DNA of 64,000 bases, from the NCBI GenBank assembly GCA_963781775.1, contig CAWAHE010000003.1, forward strand, positions 124,001 to 188,000, read 5' to 3'. This stretch comes from CAVSRC01 sp963781775 (lineage in GTDB: Bacteria > Pseudomonadota > Alphaproteobacteria > Rhizobiales > Kaistiaceae). The notes beneath the pieces are model-generated. The model saw only the letters and a list, made by a program, of their open reading frames with translations. It searched no databases and was not told the DNA's origin. Below are positions 52,909 to 61,689 of this stretch, one piece after another (the first letter of the stretch is position 1; every line of letters begins with the position of its first letter). A program made the position numbers and the translations under genes.

Positions 52909-53925
52909 TTATTCCGCAGCTACCAGCTGGGCCCGCGACTGGCCGAGATGTGCCCACTCGGGCCGCTCAAACAGGAAGCGAGCTGGCGTGTTGCGGACGA
53001 TCCAGTAGAGCACGAGCGGGAATACCACGCCGGCCGCGGTAACGATGACGGAGACGGTGCCGAGGTCGGTCAATACGCCGCTTTTCAGCAGTGCGATGCG
53101 TGTGACGGCCATGGGCAGGAAGAAGGCCAGATAGATGACGATCGAGTGCCGGCCGCAATAGCGCAACGGCGCCATGACGTCGGATTTCGACAGGAGGGCG
53201 GAGAAACTTATTACGGCCAGGGCGCCGGCAAAGCCAAGCGCCAGGCTGACGAGCGGCATGGCTGAAATGCCGGCATAGACCGTGGCCGCCTCGACGATGG
53301 CCCATGAAAAAAGCGCGGCGATTGCCGCCCGAGGGCGCGCAAGGATCCAATCGACCAGACGGAAGACCTGCGGCGCGAAAATGTAGCCCGAGTAGAAATA
53401 GACGAAGCGGGCGGCGGCTTCGTCGATCACCGTCGAGCCGGTGTGGACGTGGAGCATTTCGAGGAGCGCACCGGCCAGCCAAATGGACCACCAGGGCAGG
53501 CCGCGCGTCGCCTTCACGATCACAAAGAAGATCGGCAGGACGTAGATGAACCATATGGTGCCAAATGGCTCGACCATGGAGAACGCGTATTCACGGAGCG
53601 TGCCGCCGACGCCGACCGCATGGACGATCTCGGGCGCTTTGAACGCGAACTGAATGGTGAGCCATAGGACGTAGAAATAGCCGAAGTGGACCACTTTCCG
53701 ATCAAGATATGTCCGCCAGTCCCTGTCGATCGTGTGCGACAGAAAGAGACCCGCGATCAGAAAGAAATCCGGCATGCGGAAGGGTGTCGCGAAATCGACC
53801 AGGAGATGCATCCAGCCTTGGGCGCCGGCCGCTTTCTCGACGCCAAGCGTCGAATGCATCGTCACGACCATGACGATGCAAAAGCCCTTGGCGTAGTCGA
53901 CCCAGGCGACCCGTTCCTTGTCCAT
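52909..53925 (-). CDS. acyltransferase-3 family membrane protein (OpgC/OafA-like)
   Basis: A 338-residue integral membrane protein with about ten hydrophobic segments. The N-terminal block W-V-D-Y-A-K-G-F-C-I-V-M-V-V-T-M-H with its conserved His, then R-M-P-D-F-F-L-I-A-G-L-F, are the family marks of acyltransferase 3. Proteins of this group acetylate or succinylate surface polysaccharides or glucans; the substrate here is unknown. ATG 53925 is used as the start. It is transcribed alone. Confidence 0.9.
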   Translation of the reverse strand: MDKERVAWVDYAKGFCIVMVVTMHSTLGVEKAAGAQGWMHLLVDFATPFRMPDFFLIAGLFLSHTIDRDWRTYLDRKVVHFGYFYVLWLTIQFAFKAPEIVHAVGVGGTLREYAFSMVEPFGTIWFIYVLPIFFVIVKATRGLPWWSIWLAGALLEMLHVHTGSTVIDEAAARFVYFYSGYIFAPQVFRLVDWILARPRAAIAALFSWAIVEAATVYAGISAMPLVSLALGFAGALAVISFSALLSKSDVMAPLRYCGRHSIVIYLAFFLPMAVTRIALLKSGVLTDLGTVSVIVTAAGVVFPLVLYWIVRNTPARFLFERPEWAHLGQSRAQLVAAE

Positions 53926-54108
53926 TGTCCGCCGATGCGCTCCGTCCAACCCGTGAGTTGGAGATGTAGAGCGATCATACGAGCCGGGATGCCGGTCGAG
54001 CCAATTTAACTAGAAGTTTCAGGGATTAAGGTTAGCGGACGGTCACTACAGAATAGCGCTCACGCCCCGCGAAATACGGGGCGTGAGACTTGGTTCTGAA
54101 ACGGCCGC

Positions 54109-54477
54109 TTACTGGGCGGGCGCTGGCTGAGCCGGAGCGGCTGGTGCGGGTGTTTCCGTAGCCGGAGCCGCAGGCGCAGGCGTTTCCGCGGCCGGAGCAG
54201 CCGGAGCGGGCGCCATGGCGTTGGGCGCAGCCGGTGCCATGGCATTGGGACCTGCCGGAGCCATCGCATTGGGAGCCGCCGGCTGCTCGGTTGTTGCACC
54301 CGGCGGTGGGGTTGCGGCCGGGCCGCCCCAATAGGCGCGGGACGCGAAAAAGATGACGCCGAGAACGACGAGCGCGACAACGATGTAGATGATCACGCGG
54401 TTCTGGCTGCCTTCGGCCGTGTCTCGATCGCGGACAGGGGGCCTTGCGGCAGGCTGCTGAAAATCTCGCTGTGACAT
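54109..54477 (-). CDS. small single-pass membrane protein with Ala/Pro-rich tail
   Basis: A 122-residue protein with no known family. A charged N-terminus of ~30 residues is followed by one transmembrane helix (I-I-Y-I-V-V-A-L-V-V-L-G-V-I-F-F) and a periplasmic tail made of Ala/Pro repeats, with the unit A-P-N-A-M-A-P-A recurring three times and E-T-P-A-P-A-A-P-A twice. The tail is probably an extended spacer. GGAGGTGG precedes the ATG at 54477. Function is unknown. Confidence 0.7.
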   Translation of the reverse strand: MSQRDFQQPAARPPVRDRDTAEGSQNRVIIYIVVALVVLGVIFFASRAYWGGPAATPPPGATTEQPAAPNAMAPAGPNAMAPAAPNAMAPAPAAPAAETPAPAAPATETPAPAAPAQPAPAQ

Positions 54478-54600
54478 GTAGCCACCTCCAGGTCGGTTGG
54501 ACTGTGCAAAGCGCACGAAGTTCCCACGCAAAACCGCCGGGCGCGGGAAAGGTTCCCCCCGCGCCGATGGCGTATGAGCAAATTGTGGCTAAAAGAGAAT

Positions 54601-54676
54601 TGGCTCCCCGGGCTGGACTCGAACCAGCGACCATTCGATTAACAGTCGAATGCTCTACCAACTGAGCTACCGAGGA
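54601..54676 (-). tRNA. tRNA-Asn (anticodon GTT)
   Basis: On the minus strand acceptor TCCTCGG pairs with CCGGGGA; the anticodon loop is CTGTTAA (anticodon GTT); the T-arm has GGTTCGAGTCC; discriminator G and encoded CCA (54601-54603) complete the 76-nt gene. Confidence 0.96.
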
Positions 54677-54814
54677 ACTGGCACACATCAGCGTGCGAGG
54701 TGCCCTATAGCAAACCCGATTGGCGTTGCAAAGAGTTTGACGGGCACATGATTACGAGGTCCGGAAAGCCATTGCAGACAGCCATGACCTGCCCCATCTT
54801 GGCCTCCGGCCCGG

Positions 54815-55138
54815 GTGGCCGTGGAGCAGCAGGTGGCCAAGGTCCGCTTTGGAAAGCACGCCTTTGAGTTGCCGGGCAACCGCCTGGTCAGGCTGACGCT
54901 AGGCGCGCTGCTCGTATTTCTCGGCCTTTTCTTTGGGTGGCTGCCGGTTCTTGGCTACTGGATGGTGCCGCTCGGCTTCCTGATCCTTGCCACAGATGTT
55001 CCTGCGATCCGTCGTTTCAACCGCCGGATGACCGTGCGCGTGGTCGGCTGGTGGAACAGCCGCAAAAGCCACGAAGAGCGCAAGGCGGCGCGGAATGGTA
55101 GCAGCGACCCGCAACCGGCGAAGCCCGACGCCGGCTAG
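54815..55138 (+). CDS. small two-helix membrane protein
   Basis: A 107-residue protein with two hydrophobic segments (L-T-L-G-A-L-L-V-F-L-G-L-F-F-G-W and Y-W-M-V-P-L-G-F-L-I-L-A), an intervening L-P-V-L-G and a basic, hydrophilic C-terminal third. It resembles putative transmembrane proteins of the PGPGW type, which have no known function. The start is a GTG at 54815 or another GTG at 54821; no strong SD decides. It lies upstream of the cobalamin riboswitch. Confidence 0.65.
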   Translation: MAVEQQVAKVRFGKHAFELPGNRLVRLTLGALLVFLGLFFGWLPVLGYWMVPLGFLILATDVPAIRRFNRRMTVRVVGWWNSRKSHEERKAARNGSSDPQPAKPDAG

Positions 55139-55220
55139 CGCGGGAGGTCGTCGGACGATCACTGGAGACCGTCCGTCGCGCCCTTGCCCTTCGGTTCCAT
55201 CATCCCTATCGTGACGCTTG

Positions 55221-55410
55221 CGTCGGTTCCCCGGTTCGTGAGTCCCGGGGATGAAACGGGAATGCGGTGAGGAAAAGGGTTCTACCCGCCAAAACCGCAG
55301 CTGCCCCCGCAACTGTAAGCGGCGAGTCCATCCGCATCAGCCACTGGGAAACCGGGAAGGCGCGGACCAGGGACTTCGACCCGCGAGCCAGGAGACCGGC
55401 CGGCGCGCCC
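55221..55410 (+). ncRNA. cobalamin (B12) riboswitch
   Basis: A ~190-nt leader with the conserved elements of the cobalamin aptamer: GGTTCC and GATGAAACGGGAA near the 5' end, the central GCAACTGTAAGC(G) stretch, GCCACTGGGAAACCGGGAAGGC-type core (55340 onward) and the terminal AGCCAGGAGACC (55387-55397). Binding of adenosylcobalamin should switch off the cobalt-uptake and cob genes below. A hairpin just downstream (55417-55442) includes the GAAGGAG ribosome site of cbtB, so translation control is likely. Confidence 0.95.
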
Positions 55411-55416
55411 CTCTAG

Positions 55417-55442
55417 CCCTTCCGTCGGTGGGACGGAGAAGG
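55417..55442 (+). promoter_or_regulatory. expression-platform hairpin covering the cbtB ribosome site
   Basis: CCGTC (55422-55426) pairs with GACGG (55432-55436) and the stem extends with CCCTT against the AAGG of the SD (GAAGGAG, 55438-55444), 7-13 nt before the cbtB ATG. When formed it would hide the ribosome site. Confidence 0.5.
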
Positions 55443-55450
55443 AGACGCGC

Positions 55451-55639
55451 ATGAATACATCCCCTGCTCAAACTGCATCCACGCGTGCGTTTGCCGGCGT
55501 GCCGGCTCGTGCAATTCCAGCCCTGGCCGCCTTCCTGTTCGGTTTGACGCTGTTCATCGCGACGGGCTTCGCGTGGCCGAGCGCCATTCACAACGCTACG
55601 CACGACACGCGCCATTCTCTCGGTCTTCCCTGTCACTGA
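55451..55639 (+). CDS. cbtB: CbtB, small subunit of cobalt transporter
   Basis: A 62-residue protein with one transmembrane helix (A-L-A-A-F-L-F-G-L-T-L-F-I-A-T-G-F) and a histidine-bearing tail (H-N-A-T-H-D-T-R-H and a final C-H) that probably binds cobalt. CbtAB is the cobalt uptake system linked to B12 riboswitches in alphaproteobacteria. It is the first gene after the riboswitch and precedes cbtA by nine bases. Confidence 0.92.
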   Translation: MNTSPAQTASTRAFAGVPARAIPALAAFLFGLTLFIATGFAWPSAIHNATHDTRHSLGLPCH

Positions 55640-55648
55640 GGGACCGAG

Positions 55649-56359
55649 ATGTTGCGAAACCTGATTGTCAGCGCCGCGGGCGCCGGCGTCGCCGTGTGTC
55701 TCGTCGTGGCCGGCTTGCAGCTGGTCACAACGGAGCCGCTGATCCTGCACGCCGAGACTTTCGAAACGGTCGAGCCGGCGACGCCGGCTGCCGAAATCGC
55801 AGGCGTGGATCAACATGATGCCGCGACCGAACATCACCACGACGAGGCCGCATGGCAGCCGGCCGACGGGCTGGAGCGCACGCTCTACACCGTGCTCGCC
55901 GACCTGCTGGTAGGCATGGCCGTGTCGCTGATGCTGCTTGGCGCCATGATCGCGCGCGGCGATCCGATCGACGCGAAACGAGGATTGCTGTGGGGCGCGG
56001 CCGGTTTCGTCGCCGCGTCGCTTTTACCAAGTCTCGGGCTACCGCCCGAACTGCCGGGCACGCCGGTCGCCGATCTCCTGAGCCGGCAAATCTGGTGGCT
56101 GGGCACGGCATTCGCGTCCGCCGCGGGTCTGTATCTGCTTGCCTTCTGGAAGGGCTGGTTATGGCGTGTCGCCGGGCTTGCTTTGCTGGTCGTGCCGCAC
56201 GTCATCGGCGCGCCGGCGGCGCCGTCGCATGAGGCTGCCTATCCAGCTGGACTTGCAGGAGAATTCGTCGCCGCCTCGATTGTGGTCAGCGCCGTGCTTT
56301 GGTCGTTTTCGGGATTGGCCTCCGGATGGCTCTACCGCCGTTTGGCGCGAAGCGGTTAG
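55649..56359 (+). CDS. cbtA: CbtA, cobalt transporter membrane subunit
   Basis: A 236-residue membrane protein with five or six hydrophobic segments and a loop rich in His and Glu (H-D-A-A-T-E-H-H-H-D-E-A near residue 60), which fits metal binding. The pairing with cbtB and location under the B12 riboswitch identify it as the CbtA subunit of cobalt import for corrin synthesis. No other cobalt uptake genes (cbiMNQO) are seen in the window. Confidence 0.93.
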   Translation: MLRNLIVSAAGAGVAVCLVVAGLQLVTTEPLILHAETFETVEPATPAAEIAGVDQHDAATEHHHDEAAWQPADGLERTLYTVLADLLVGMAVSLMLLGAMIARGDPIDAKRGLLWGAAGFVAASLLPSLGLPPELPGTPVADLLSRQIWWLGTAFASAAGLYLLAFWKGWLWRVAGLALLVVPHVIGAPAAPSHEAAYPAGLAGEFVAASIVVSAVLWSFSGLASGWLYRRLARSG

Positions 56360-56369
56360 GCGGATCGCC

Positions 56370-56906
56370 ATGGCGACGCGCGTCCTGGTCGTTGGCGGCC
56401 AGCGCTCCGGCAAGAGCCGCTACGCCGAACGGCTGGTGGCGGCGAGCGGACTGGCCCAGTTCTATCTCGCCGTTGCCACGGCCGGAGACGGCGAGATGGC
56501 CGATCGCATCGCCACCCACCGCGCCCGGCGCGGCGCTGGCTGGCGAACCGTCGAGGAGCCGCTTGATGTGCCGGGCGTCCTCCGGCGCGAGGCGATCCCG
56601 CAGAACGTAGTGCTGGTCGAGTGCCTGACCCTGTGGCTCTCGAACCTGATGGGAGCAGGGCGGGACGTGGAGGATGAGACGGCAAAGCTCCTCGATGCGC
56701 TCGGCGACGTCCGCGGCCCGGTGGTGATGGTGTCGAATGAAGTCGGCGCCGGCATCGTGCCCGACAACGCGCTGGCGCGCCGTTACGCCGATGCGCTCGG
56801 CACGCTCAACCAGCAGGTCGCCACCATCGCCGACCGCGTCGTTCTCGTCGCAGCCGGCCAGCCGCTGGTGTTGAAGCCGGCGCAACCACCGGAGTTTTCG
56901 CTGTGA
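56370..56906 (+). CDS. cobU: adenosylcobinamide kinase / adenosylcobinamide-phosphate guanylyltransferase
   Basis: A 178-residue bifunctional enzyme (CobU, called CobP in alphaproteobacteria) that phosphorylates adenosylcobinamide and adds GMP in the last steps of B12 assembly. The P-loop V-G-G-Q-R-S-G-K-S is at the N-terminus; the conserved E-C-L-T-L-W-L-S-N-L and V-S-N-E-V-G-A-G-I-V-P-D motifs follow. ATG 56370 is 10 bases after the cbtA stop; the longer open frame upstream runs through cbtA. It overlaps cobW by 4 bases. Confidence 0.95.
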   Translation: MATRVLVVGGQRSGKSRYAERLVAASGLAQFYLAVATAGDGEMADRIATHRARRGAGWRTVEEPLDVPGVLRREAIPQNVVLVECLTLWLSNLMGAGRDVEDETAKLLDALGDVRGPVVMVSNEVGAGIVPDNALARRYADALGTLNQQVATIADRVVLVAAGQPLVLKPAQPPEFSL

Positions 56907-57901
56907 TCGGCGACCGCATTCCAACCACCATCGTCACCGGCTTCCTTGGCGCCGGCAAGACGACGCTCATCCGCAACCTGATCGCGCAGGCGCGCGGGCG
57001 GCGGATCGCCATCATCGTCAACGAGTTCGGCGACATGGGCTTCGACGGATCGCTGCTCGCCGATTGCGGCGACGACGACTGCCGCCCCGACCAGATCGTC
57101 GAACTCACCAACGGCTGCATCTGCTGCACCGTTGCGGACGAGTTCGTGCCCACCATGGAAGCGCTGCTTGCCCGCGATCCGGCGCCCGATCACATCGTCA
57201 TCGAGACGTCTGGCCTGGCGCTGCCGCAGCCGCTGGTGCGCGCGTTCTCGTGGCCGACGGTCAGGCACAGAGTGACAGTCGATGGCGTGGTGACGGTTGT
57301 CGATGCGGCAGCGGTGGCGGCGCAGTCGGGCATCGTCGTTCCGGCCGCCGCCGATCCCGGTCACGACGATCCGGTCGAGGAACTGTTTCACGATCAACTC
57401 GTCTGTGCCGACCTGATCGTCGTCGGCAAGACCGATCTGGTTTCCGATGACGATCTCGCCGCGGTCGAGGCGCTGGTCGCGCGCGAGGCGCGTAGCGGCA
57501 CGGCTGTCGTACGCGGCTCGGCCATTGGACTGTCGCTCGAAGTGGTACTCGGTCTCTCGGCCGCCAGCGAGGCCAACATGGCCGGCCGGGAGAGCCACCA
57601 CGACCTCGAAGGCGAGGAGCACGACCACGACGATTTTGTCAGTCTGGTCGTCGACCTTGGGGCGGTGTCATCGTCCGACGACCTCAAGGCGCGTGTCGCC
57701 AAGGCGCTGGCATTGCCGGGCGTGCTCCGCGTCAAAGGGCGTGTCGCCGTTGCGGGCAAGGCGGCGCTTGCCGTCGTTCAGGCGGTCGGACCGCGCATTG
57801 AGACGTGGTTCGCGCCAGGCACGCAGCCAAGCGGCCTCGTCGTGATCGGCCTCAAGGACATCGACCAAGCGGCTATCTCAGCGATCCTTCGGGGCCATTG
57901 A
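56903..57901 (+). CDS. cobW: CobW, GTPase of the COG0523/G3E metallochaperone family
   Basis: A 332-residue G3E-family GTPase that helps supply cobalt for corrin synthesis. The P-loop is G-F-L-G-A-G-K-T-T-L-I, the Cys motif is N-G-C-I-C-C-T-V and the NKxD-type motif is V-G-K-T-D. An acidic-histidine-rich stretch (H-H-D-L-E-G-E-E-H-D-H-D-D) near residue 232 probably binds metal. The start is a GTG that overlaps the cobU stop. The stop overlaps cobN's ATG in TGATG. Confidence 0.95.
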   Translation: MIGDRIPTTIVTGFLGAGKTTLIRNLIAQARGRRIAIIVNEFGDMGFDGSLLADCGDDDCRPDQIVELTNGCICCTVADEFVPTMEALLARDPAPDHIVIETSGLALPQPLVRAFSWPTVRHRVTVDGVVTVVDAAAVAAQSGIVVPAAADPGHDDPVEELFHDQLVCADLIVVGKTDLVSDDDLAAVEALVAREARSGTAVVRGSAIGLSLEVVLGLSAASEANMAGRESHHDLEGEEHDHDDFVSLVVDLGAVSSSDDLKARVAKALALPGVLRVKGRVAVAGKAALAVVQAVGPRIETWFAPGTQPSGLVVIGLKDIDQAAISAILRGH

Positions 57902-60900
57902 TGCACCTGCTCGCCGGCGACACGGAGCGGATCGACGACGGCGACGCGGCGGTCGACCTCGATCAGTCGCCGGGCGACATCGTCATCCTGTCGGCTGCCG
58001 ACAGCGAATTAGCCGCGCTGGCAGCAGTAGCACGTGGGCGCGCGAGCGAGACGACCATCCGCTTCGCCAATCTCGGCCGCCTGTCCCATCCGCTTTCGGT
58101 CGATCTCTATGTCGAGAAGACGCTGTCCGCCGCGCGTCTGGTGGTCGTTCGTCTGATGGGCGGGCACGGCTACTGGCCCTACGGCATCGAGCGGTTGCGC
58201 GCCCTTGCCCGGGGCGGCGGGCCGCGGCTTGTCGTGGTCCCGGGCGAGGATAGCTGGGACGCTCATCTCGAAGCATTTTCGACGGGGTCGACCGAGGACG
58301 CCCGCGTGGTCTGGCGTTATCTGGTCGAGGGCGGCGAGGAAAACTGCCGGCGCGCACTCGGCTTCCTCGATCATCTGATCGGTCGCGGCGAGCGGCCGCC
58401 GCCGCCGCTCGTTCTGGCGCATGCTGGCTGCTACTGGCCCGGCGCTGGCGAGATTGGAAAAGACGAGCTTATCCAGAGGCTTGTGCCGGGGCTTCCGGCA
58501 GCAGCCATCATCTTCTACCGGGCGCTGGTGCTGGGCAATTCCACCGCGCCGATCGATGCGCTGATCGCCGAACTGGCCGACGCCGGTCTCGATGTTTTGC
58601 CGGTCTTCGTGACGAGCCTCAAGGATCGACAGTCCGCGGAATTTCTGGATGACATCTTCGCGGCCGTGCCGCCGGCAATCGTGCTCAACACGACCTCGTT
58701 TGCCGTCTCGGGGCTTGGCGCGACCCATTCGGGGACCGTGCTCGACCGGCCGGGCCGGCCGGTATTGCAGGTCGTGCTCGCCGGTTCGAGCGAGGAGGCG
58801 TGGCAGGAGAGCACACGCGGGTTCGGCCCACGCGATCTGACAATGAATGTGGTGCTGCCGGAAGTCGATGGCCGTGTGTTGACCCGCGCCGTGTCGTTCA
58901 AGGCGGACATGCCGCTCGACGCGCAAGGCCGCAGCCGCGGGACAACGTACCGTCCGGTCGCGGACCGCGTTCGCTTCGTTGCGGCGCAGGCCGCCGCCTG
59001 GGTTCGCCTCGCCAACAAGGCGGCAAAAGACCGCCGCATTGCGATCGTGCTGTCGAACTATCCGGATCGCGACGGGCGTCTCGCCAATGGCGTCGGCCTC
59101 GACACGCCGGAGAGTGCCGCCCGCATCGGGGCAGCGTTTCGGGAAGGCGGCTATGAGGTATCGGGCTTCCCGGCGAGCGGCGCAGACCTGATGGCGCGGC
59201 TCCTTGCCGGTCCGACCAACGCCAAGGGCGGTGAGGGCGGCGAGCGGCTGTCGCTCGCTGACTATTGCCGCTTTTTCGATGCGCTGCCTGAGCCGGTTCG
59301 TGCCTCGTTGACGGCTCGGTGGGGCGCGCCGAAAGACGATCCATTCTTTGAAGGCGGCGCATTCCGGCTGGCGGTCCATCGCTTCGGTAATGTGGTCGTC
59401 GGTATCCAGCCCGCGCGCGGCTACGGTGTCGATCCGAAGGCGACCTATCACGATCCCGACCTGGTGCCGCCGCACCACTATCTCGCCTTCTACGCCTGGC
59501 TGCGGAGGGCATTCGACACCGATGCGATGGTACATCTCGGCAAACATGGCAATCTCGAATGGCTGCCCGGCAAGGCGCTGGGCCTGTCCGAGATCTGCTG
59601 GCCGGAGGTCGCATTGGGAGCGACGCCTCTGGTCTATCCGTTCATCGTCAACGATCCCGGCGAAGGCAGCCAGGCAAAGCGGCGCGCCAGCGCGGTTATC
59701 GTCGATCACCTGATGCCGGCGATGACGCGCGCCGAAATTCACGGACCGCTGGCCGAGCTCGAAACGCTGATCGATGAGTATTACGTCGCGGCCGGTGTCG
59801 ACAAACGCAGGCGCGACTATCTCGCCGGCGAGGCACTGGCGCTTGCCGAACGGCACGGGCTTGACCGCGATCTCGGATTTTCGAGAGGCGAGGACGGGGA
59901 GGCTCTCCGCGCACTCGATGCGCACCTTTGCGAACTGAAGGAATTGCAGATCCGCGATGGGTTGCACATCCTCGGCGCGTCCCCCGTTGACCGGCAACGC
60001 ATCGACACGCTGGTGGCAATCGCGCGTGTGCCGCGCTCGGGCGGCCGCCCGGAAGATGCTTCGCTGCACCGCGCGATCGCCGATGATCTCGATCTCGATT
60101 TCGATCCGCTCGACTGCGATGCGGCGTCGGATTGGCGCGGGCCAAGACCCGACGAACTGGCGCGCCTATCCGACGCGCCGTGGCGCAGCGCCGGCGATAC
60201 GGTGGAGCGGATCGAGGTGCTGGCGGCCAACCTCGTTGGCGGCGTTTGCCAAGCCAAGATCGTCACCCCGGCGAAGGCAGGGGTCCAGGCAGTTGCGCGG
60301 CGTGTCGGGGATTTGCGAATGGATTCCGGCCTTCGCCGGAATGACGACCGAGGAACTAGACAGGATTGGGAGAATACCCAAGCCGTCCTCGAGTGGATTG
60401 CCTCCGATCTTGCGCCGGCTCTCGACCGGTCCGGCGACCGCGAGATCGGTTCCGTCCTCACCGCACTTGATGGCCGCTTTGTGCCACCGGGGCCATCGGG
60501 CGCGCCCACCCGCGGACGCCCGGATGTTCTGCCGACAGGCCGCAATTTCTATTCGGTCGATGTGCGCGGCGTGCCGACCGCCGCCGCGTGGACGCTCGGC
60601 AAGGCTGCCGCCGAGGCGCTGGTGCTGCGCTACTTTCAGGACGAAGGCGAGTGGCCGCGGTCGATCGCGTTTTCCGCCTGGGCGACGTCGAACATGCGAA
60701 CCGGCGGCGATGACGTCGCGCAGGTGATGGCGCTGATCGGTGCGCAGCCGGTGTGGGAAAAGGGAACCGGCCGCGTTACGGGCTTCCGCGTCATGTCGCT
60801 GTCGGAACTCGGCCGCCCGCGCATCGACGTCACCATGAAGATCTCCGGCATGTTCCGCGATGCGTTTCCCGGCCAGATCGACCTGATCGACTCGGCAATC

Positions 60901-61689
60901 AGGGCGGTCGCCGATCTTGATGAAAACGCAGCCGCCAATCCAATCGCTGACGCGACGCGCCGGACTGGTGACGCGACCCGTATTTTCGGCGCCAAACCGG
61001 GAGCCTATGGCGCCGGGATGCAGGCACTGATCGACGAGGGCGTTTGGGATACGCGCAAGGATTTCGCCAATGCCTTTGTCGCCTGGGGTGGCTTCGCCTA
61101 TGGCGCCGGTCTGCAAGGCGAAGCGGCTGCGGAACGATTGACGGAGCGGCTCGCCGCGACCGATGCCGTGTTCCAGGCGCAGGACAATCGCGAGCACGAC
61201 ATTCTCGATTCCGACGACTACTACCAGTTCATGGGCGGGCTGGCGGCGACGGTCGAAATCCTGAAGGGCACCGCGCCGCGCATCTATCATGGCGATCACG
61301 CACGTCCCGAGAAGCCGGTCGTGCGAGCACTCGGTGAGGAGATTGCCCGCGTCGTGCGCGGTCGCGCCGCCAACCCGAAATGGATCGCCGGCATGATGCG
61401 CCACGGCTACAAGGGCGCCTTCGAGATGGCGGCGACCGTCGACTATCTCTTCGCCTTCGCGGCGATGACGAACGCCGTCCAGAACCACCATTTCGATCAG
61501 CTCTACGACGCCTATATCGCCGATCAGGCGGTGAGCGGCTTTATCGCCGAGGTGAATGCACCGGTACTGGCCGAGATGGCGGCGCGCTTTCGGGAGGCGA
61601 TCGACCGCGGGCTATGGGCGCCGCGGCTGAACAGCGCCTATGATCGCCTGTCTGCGCTCATCGACGCGCGAAGGGAAGCAGCCGAATGA
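57901..61689 (+). CDS. cobN: cobaltochelatase subunit CobN, with in-frame repeat insertion
   Basis: A 1262-residue large subunit of the aerobic cobaltochelatase, which inserts Co(II) into hydrogenobyrinic acid a,c-diamide with CobS and CobT (not in the window). Family blocks are clear: A-H-A-G-C-Y-W-P-G near residue 175, H-L-G-K-H-G-N-L-E-W-L-P-G-K-A near 545, F-I-V-N-D-P-G-E-G-S-Q-A-K-R-R near 580 and H-G-Y-K-G-A-F-E-M near 1165. Residues ~788-815 are encoded by an 84-bp palindromic element (see the repeat at 60262) and are not expected in the family. Reading frame is kept, so the protein is probably active. Confidence 0.96.
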   Translation: MHLLAGDTERIDDGDAAVDLDQSPGDIVILSAADSELAALAAVARGRASETTIRFANLGRLSHPLSVDLYVEKTLSAARLVVVRLMGGHGYWPYGIERLRALARGGGPRLVVVPGEDSWDAHLEAFSTGSTEDARVVWRYLVEGGEENCRRALGFLDHLIGRGERPPPPLVLAHAGCYWPGAGEIGKDELIQRLVPGLPAAAIIFYRALVLGNSTAPIDALIAELADAGLDVLPVFVTSLKDRQSAEFLDDIFAAVPPAIVLNTTSFAVSGLGATHSGTVLDRPGRPVLQVVLAGSSEEAWQESTRGFGPRDLTMNVVLPEVDGRVLTRAVSFKADMPLDAQGRSRGTTYRPVADRVRFVAAQAAAWVRLANKAAKDRRIAIVLSNYPDRDGRLANGVGLDTPESAARIGAAFREGGYEVSGFPASGADLMARLLAGPTNAKGGEGGERLSLADYCRFFDALPEPVRASLTARWGAPKDDPFFEGGAFRLAVHRFGNVVVGIQPARGYGVDPKATYHDPDLVPPHHYLAFYAWLRRAFDTDAMVHLGKHGNLEWLPGKALGLSEICWPEVALGATPLVYPFIVNDPGEGSQAKRRASAVIVDHLMPAMTRAEIHGPLAELETLIDEYYVAAGVDKRRRDYLAGEALALAERHGLDRDLGFSRGEDGEALRALDAHLCELKELQIRDGLHILGASPVDRQRIDTLVAIARVPRSGGRPEDASLHRAIADDLDLDFDPLDCDAASDWRGPRPDELARLSDAPWRSAGDTVERIEVLAANLVGGVCQAKIVTPAKAGVQAVARRVGDLRMDSGLRRNDDRGTRQDWENTQAVLEWIASDLAPALDRSGDREIGSVLTALDGRFVPPGPSGAPTRGRPDVLPTGRNFYSVDVRGVPTAAAWTLGKAAAEALVLRYFQDEGEWPRSIAFSAWATSNMRTGGDDVAQVMALIGAQPVWEKGTGRVTGFRVMSLSELGRPRIDVTMKISGMFRDAFPGQIDLIDSAIRAVADLDENAAANPIADATRRTGDATRIFGAKPGAYGAGMQALIDEGVWDTRKDFANAFVAWGGFAYGAGLQGEAAAERLTERLAATDAVFQAQDNREHDILDSDDYYQFMGGLAATVEILKGTAPRIYHGDHARPEKPVVRALGEEIARVVRGRAANPKWIAGMMRHGYKGAFEMAATVDYLFAFAAMTNAVQNHHFDQLYDAYIADQAVSGFIAEVNAPVLAEMAARFREAIDRGLWAPRLNSAYDRLSALIDARREAAE
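60262..60345. repeat. REP/BIME-like palindromic element inside cobN
   Basis: Imperfect terminal inverted repeats, GTCACCCCGGCGAAGGC at the left and GCCTTCGCCGGAATGAC at the right, match in 15 of 17 positions and bracket an 84-bp segment. This is the type of extragenic palindrome dispersed in many alphaproteobacterial genomes. The length is a multiple of three, so cobN stays in frame. It is the only such element I noticed in the window. Confidence 0.85.

Noticed and set aside
58009..60069. 686-codon open frame opposite cobN
   Set aside because: Antisense shadow; cobN is conserved over the whole stretch.
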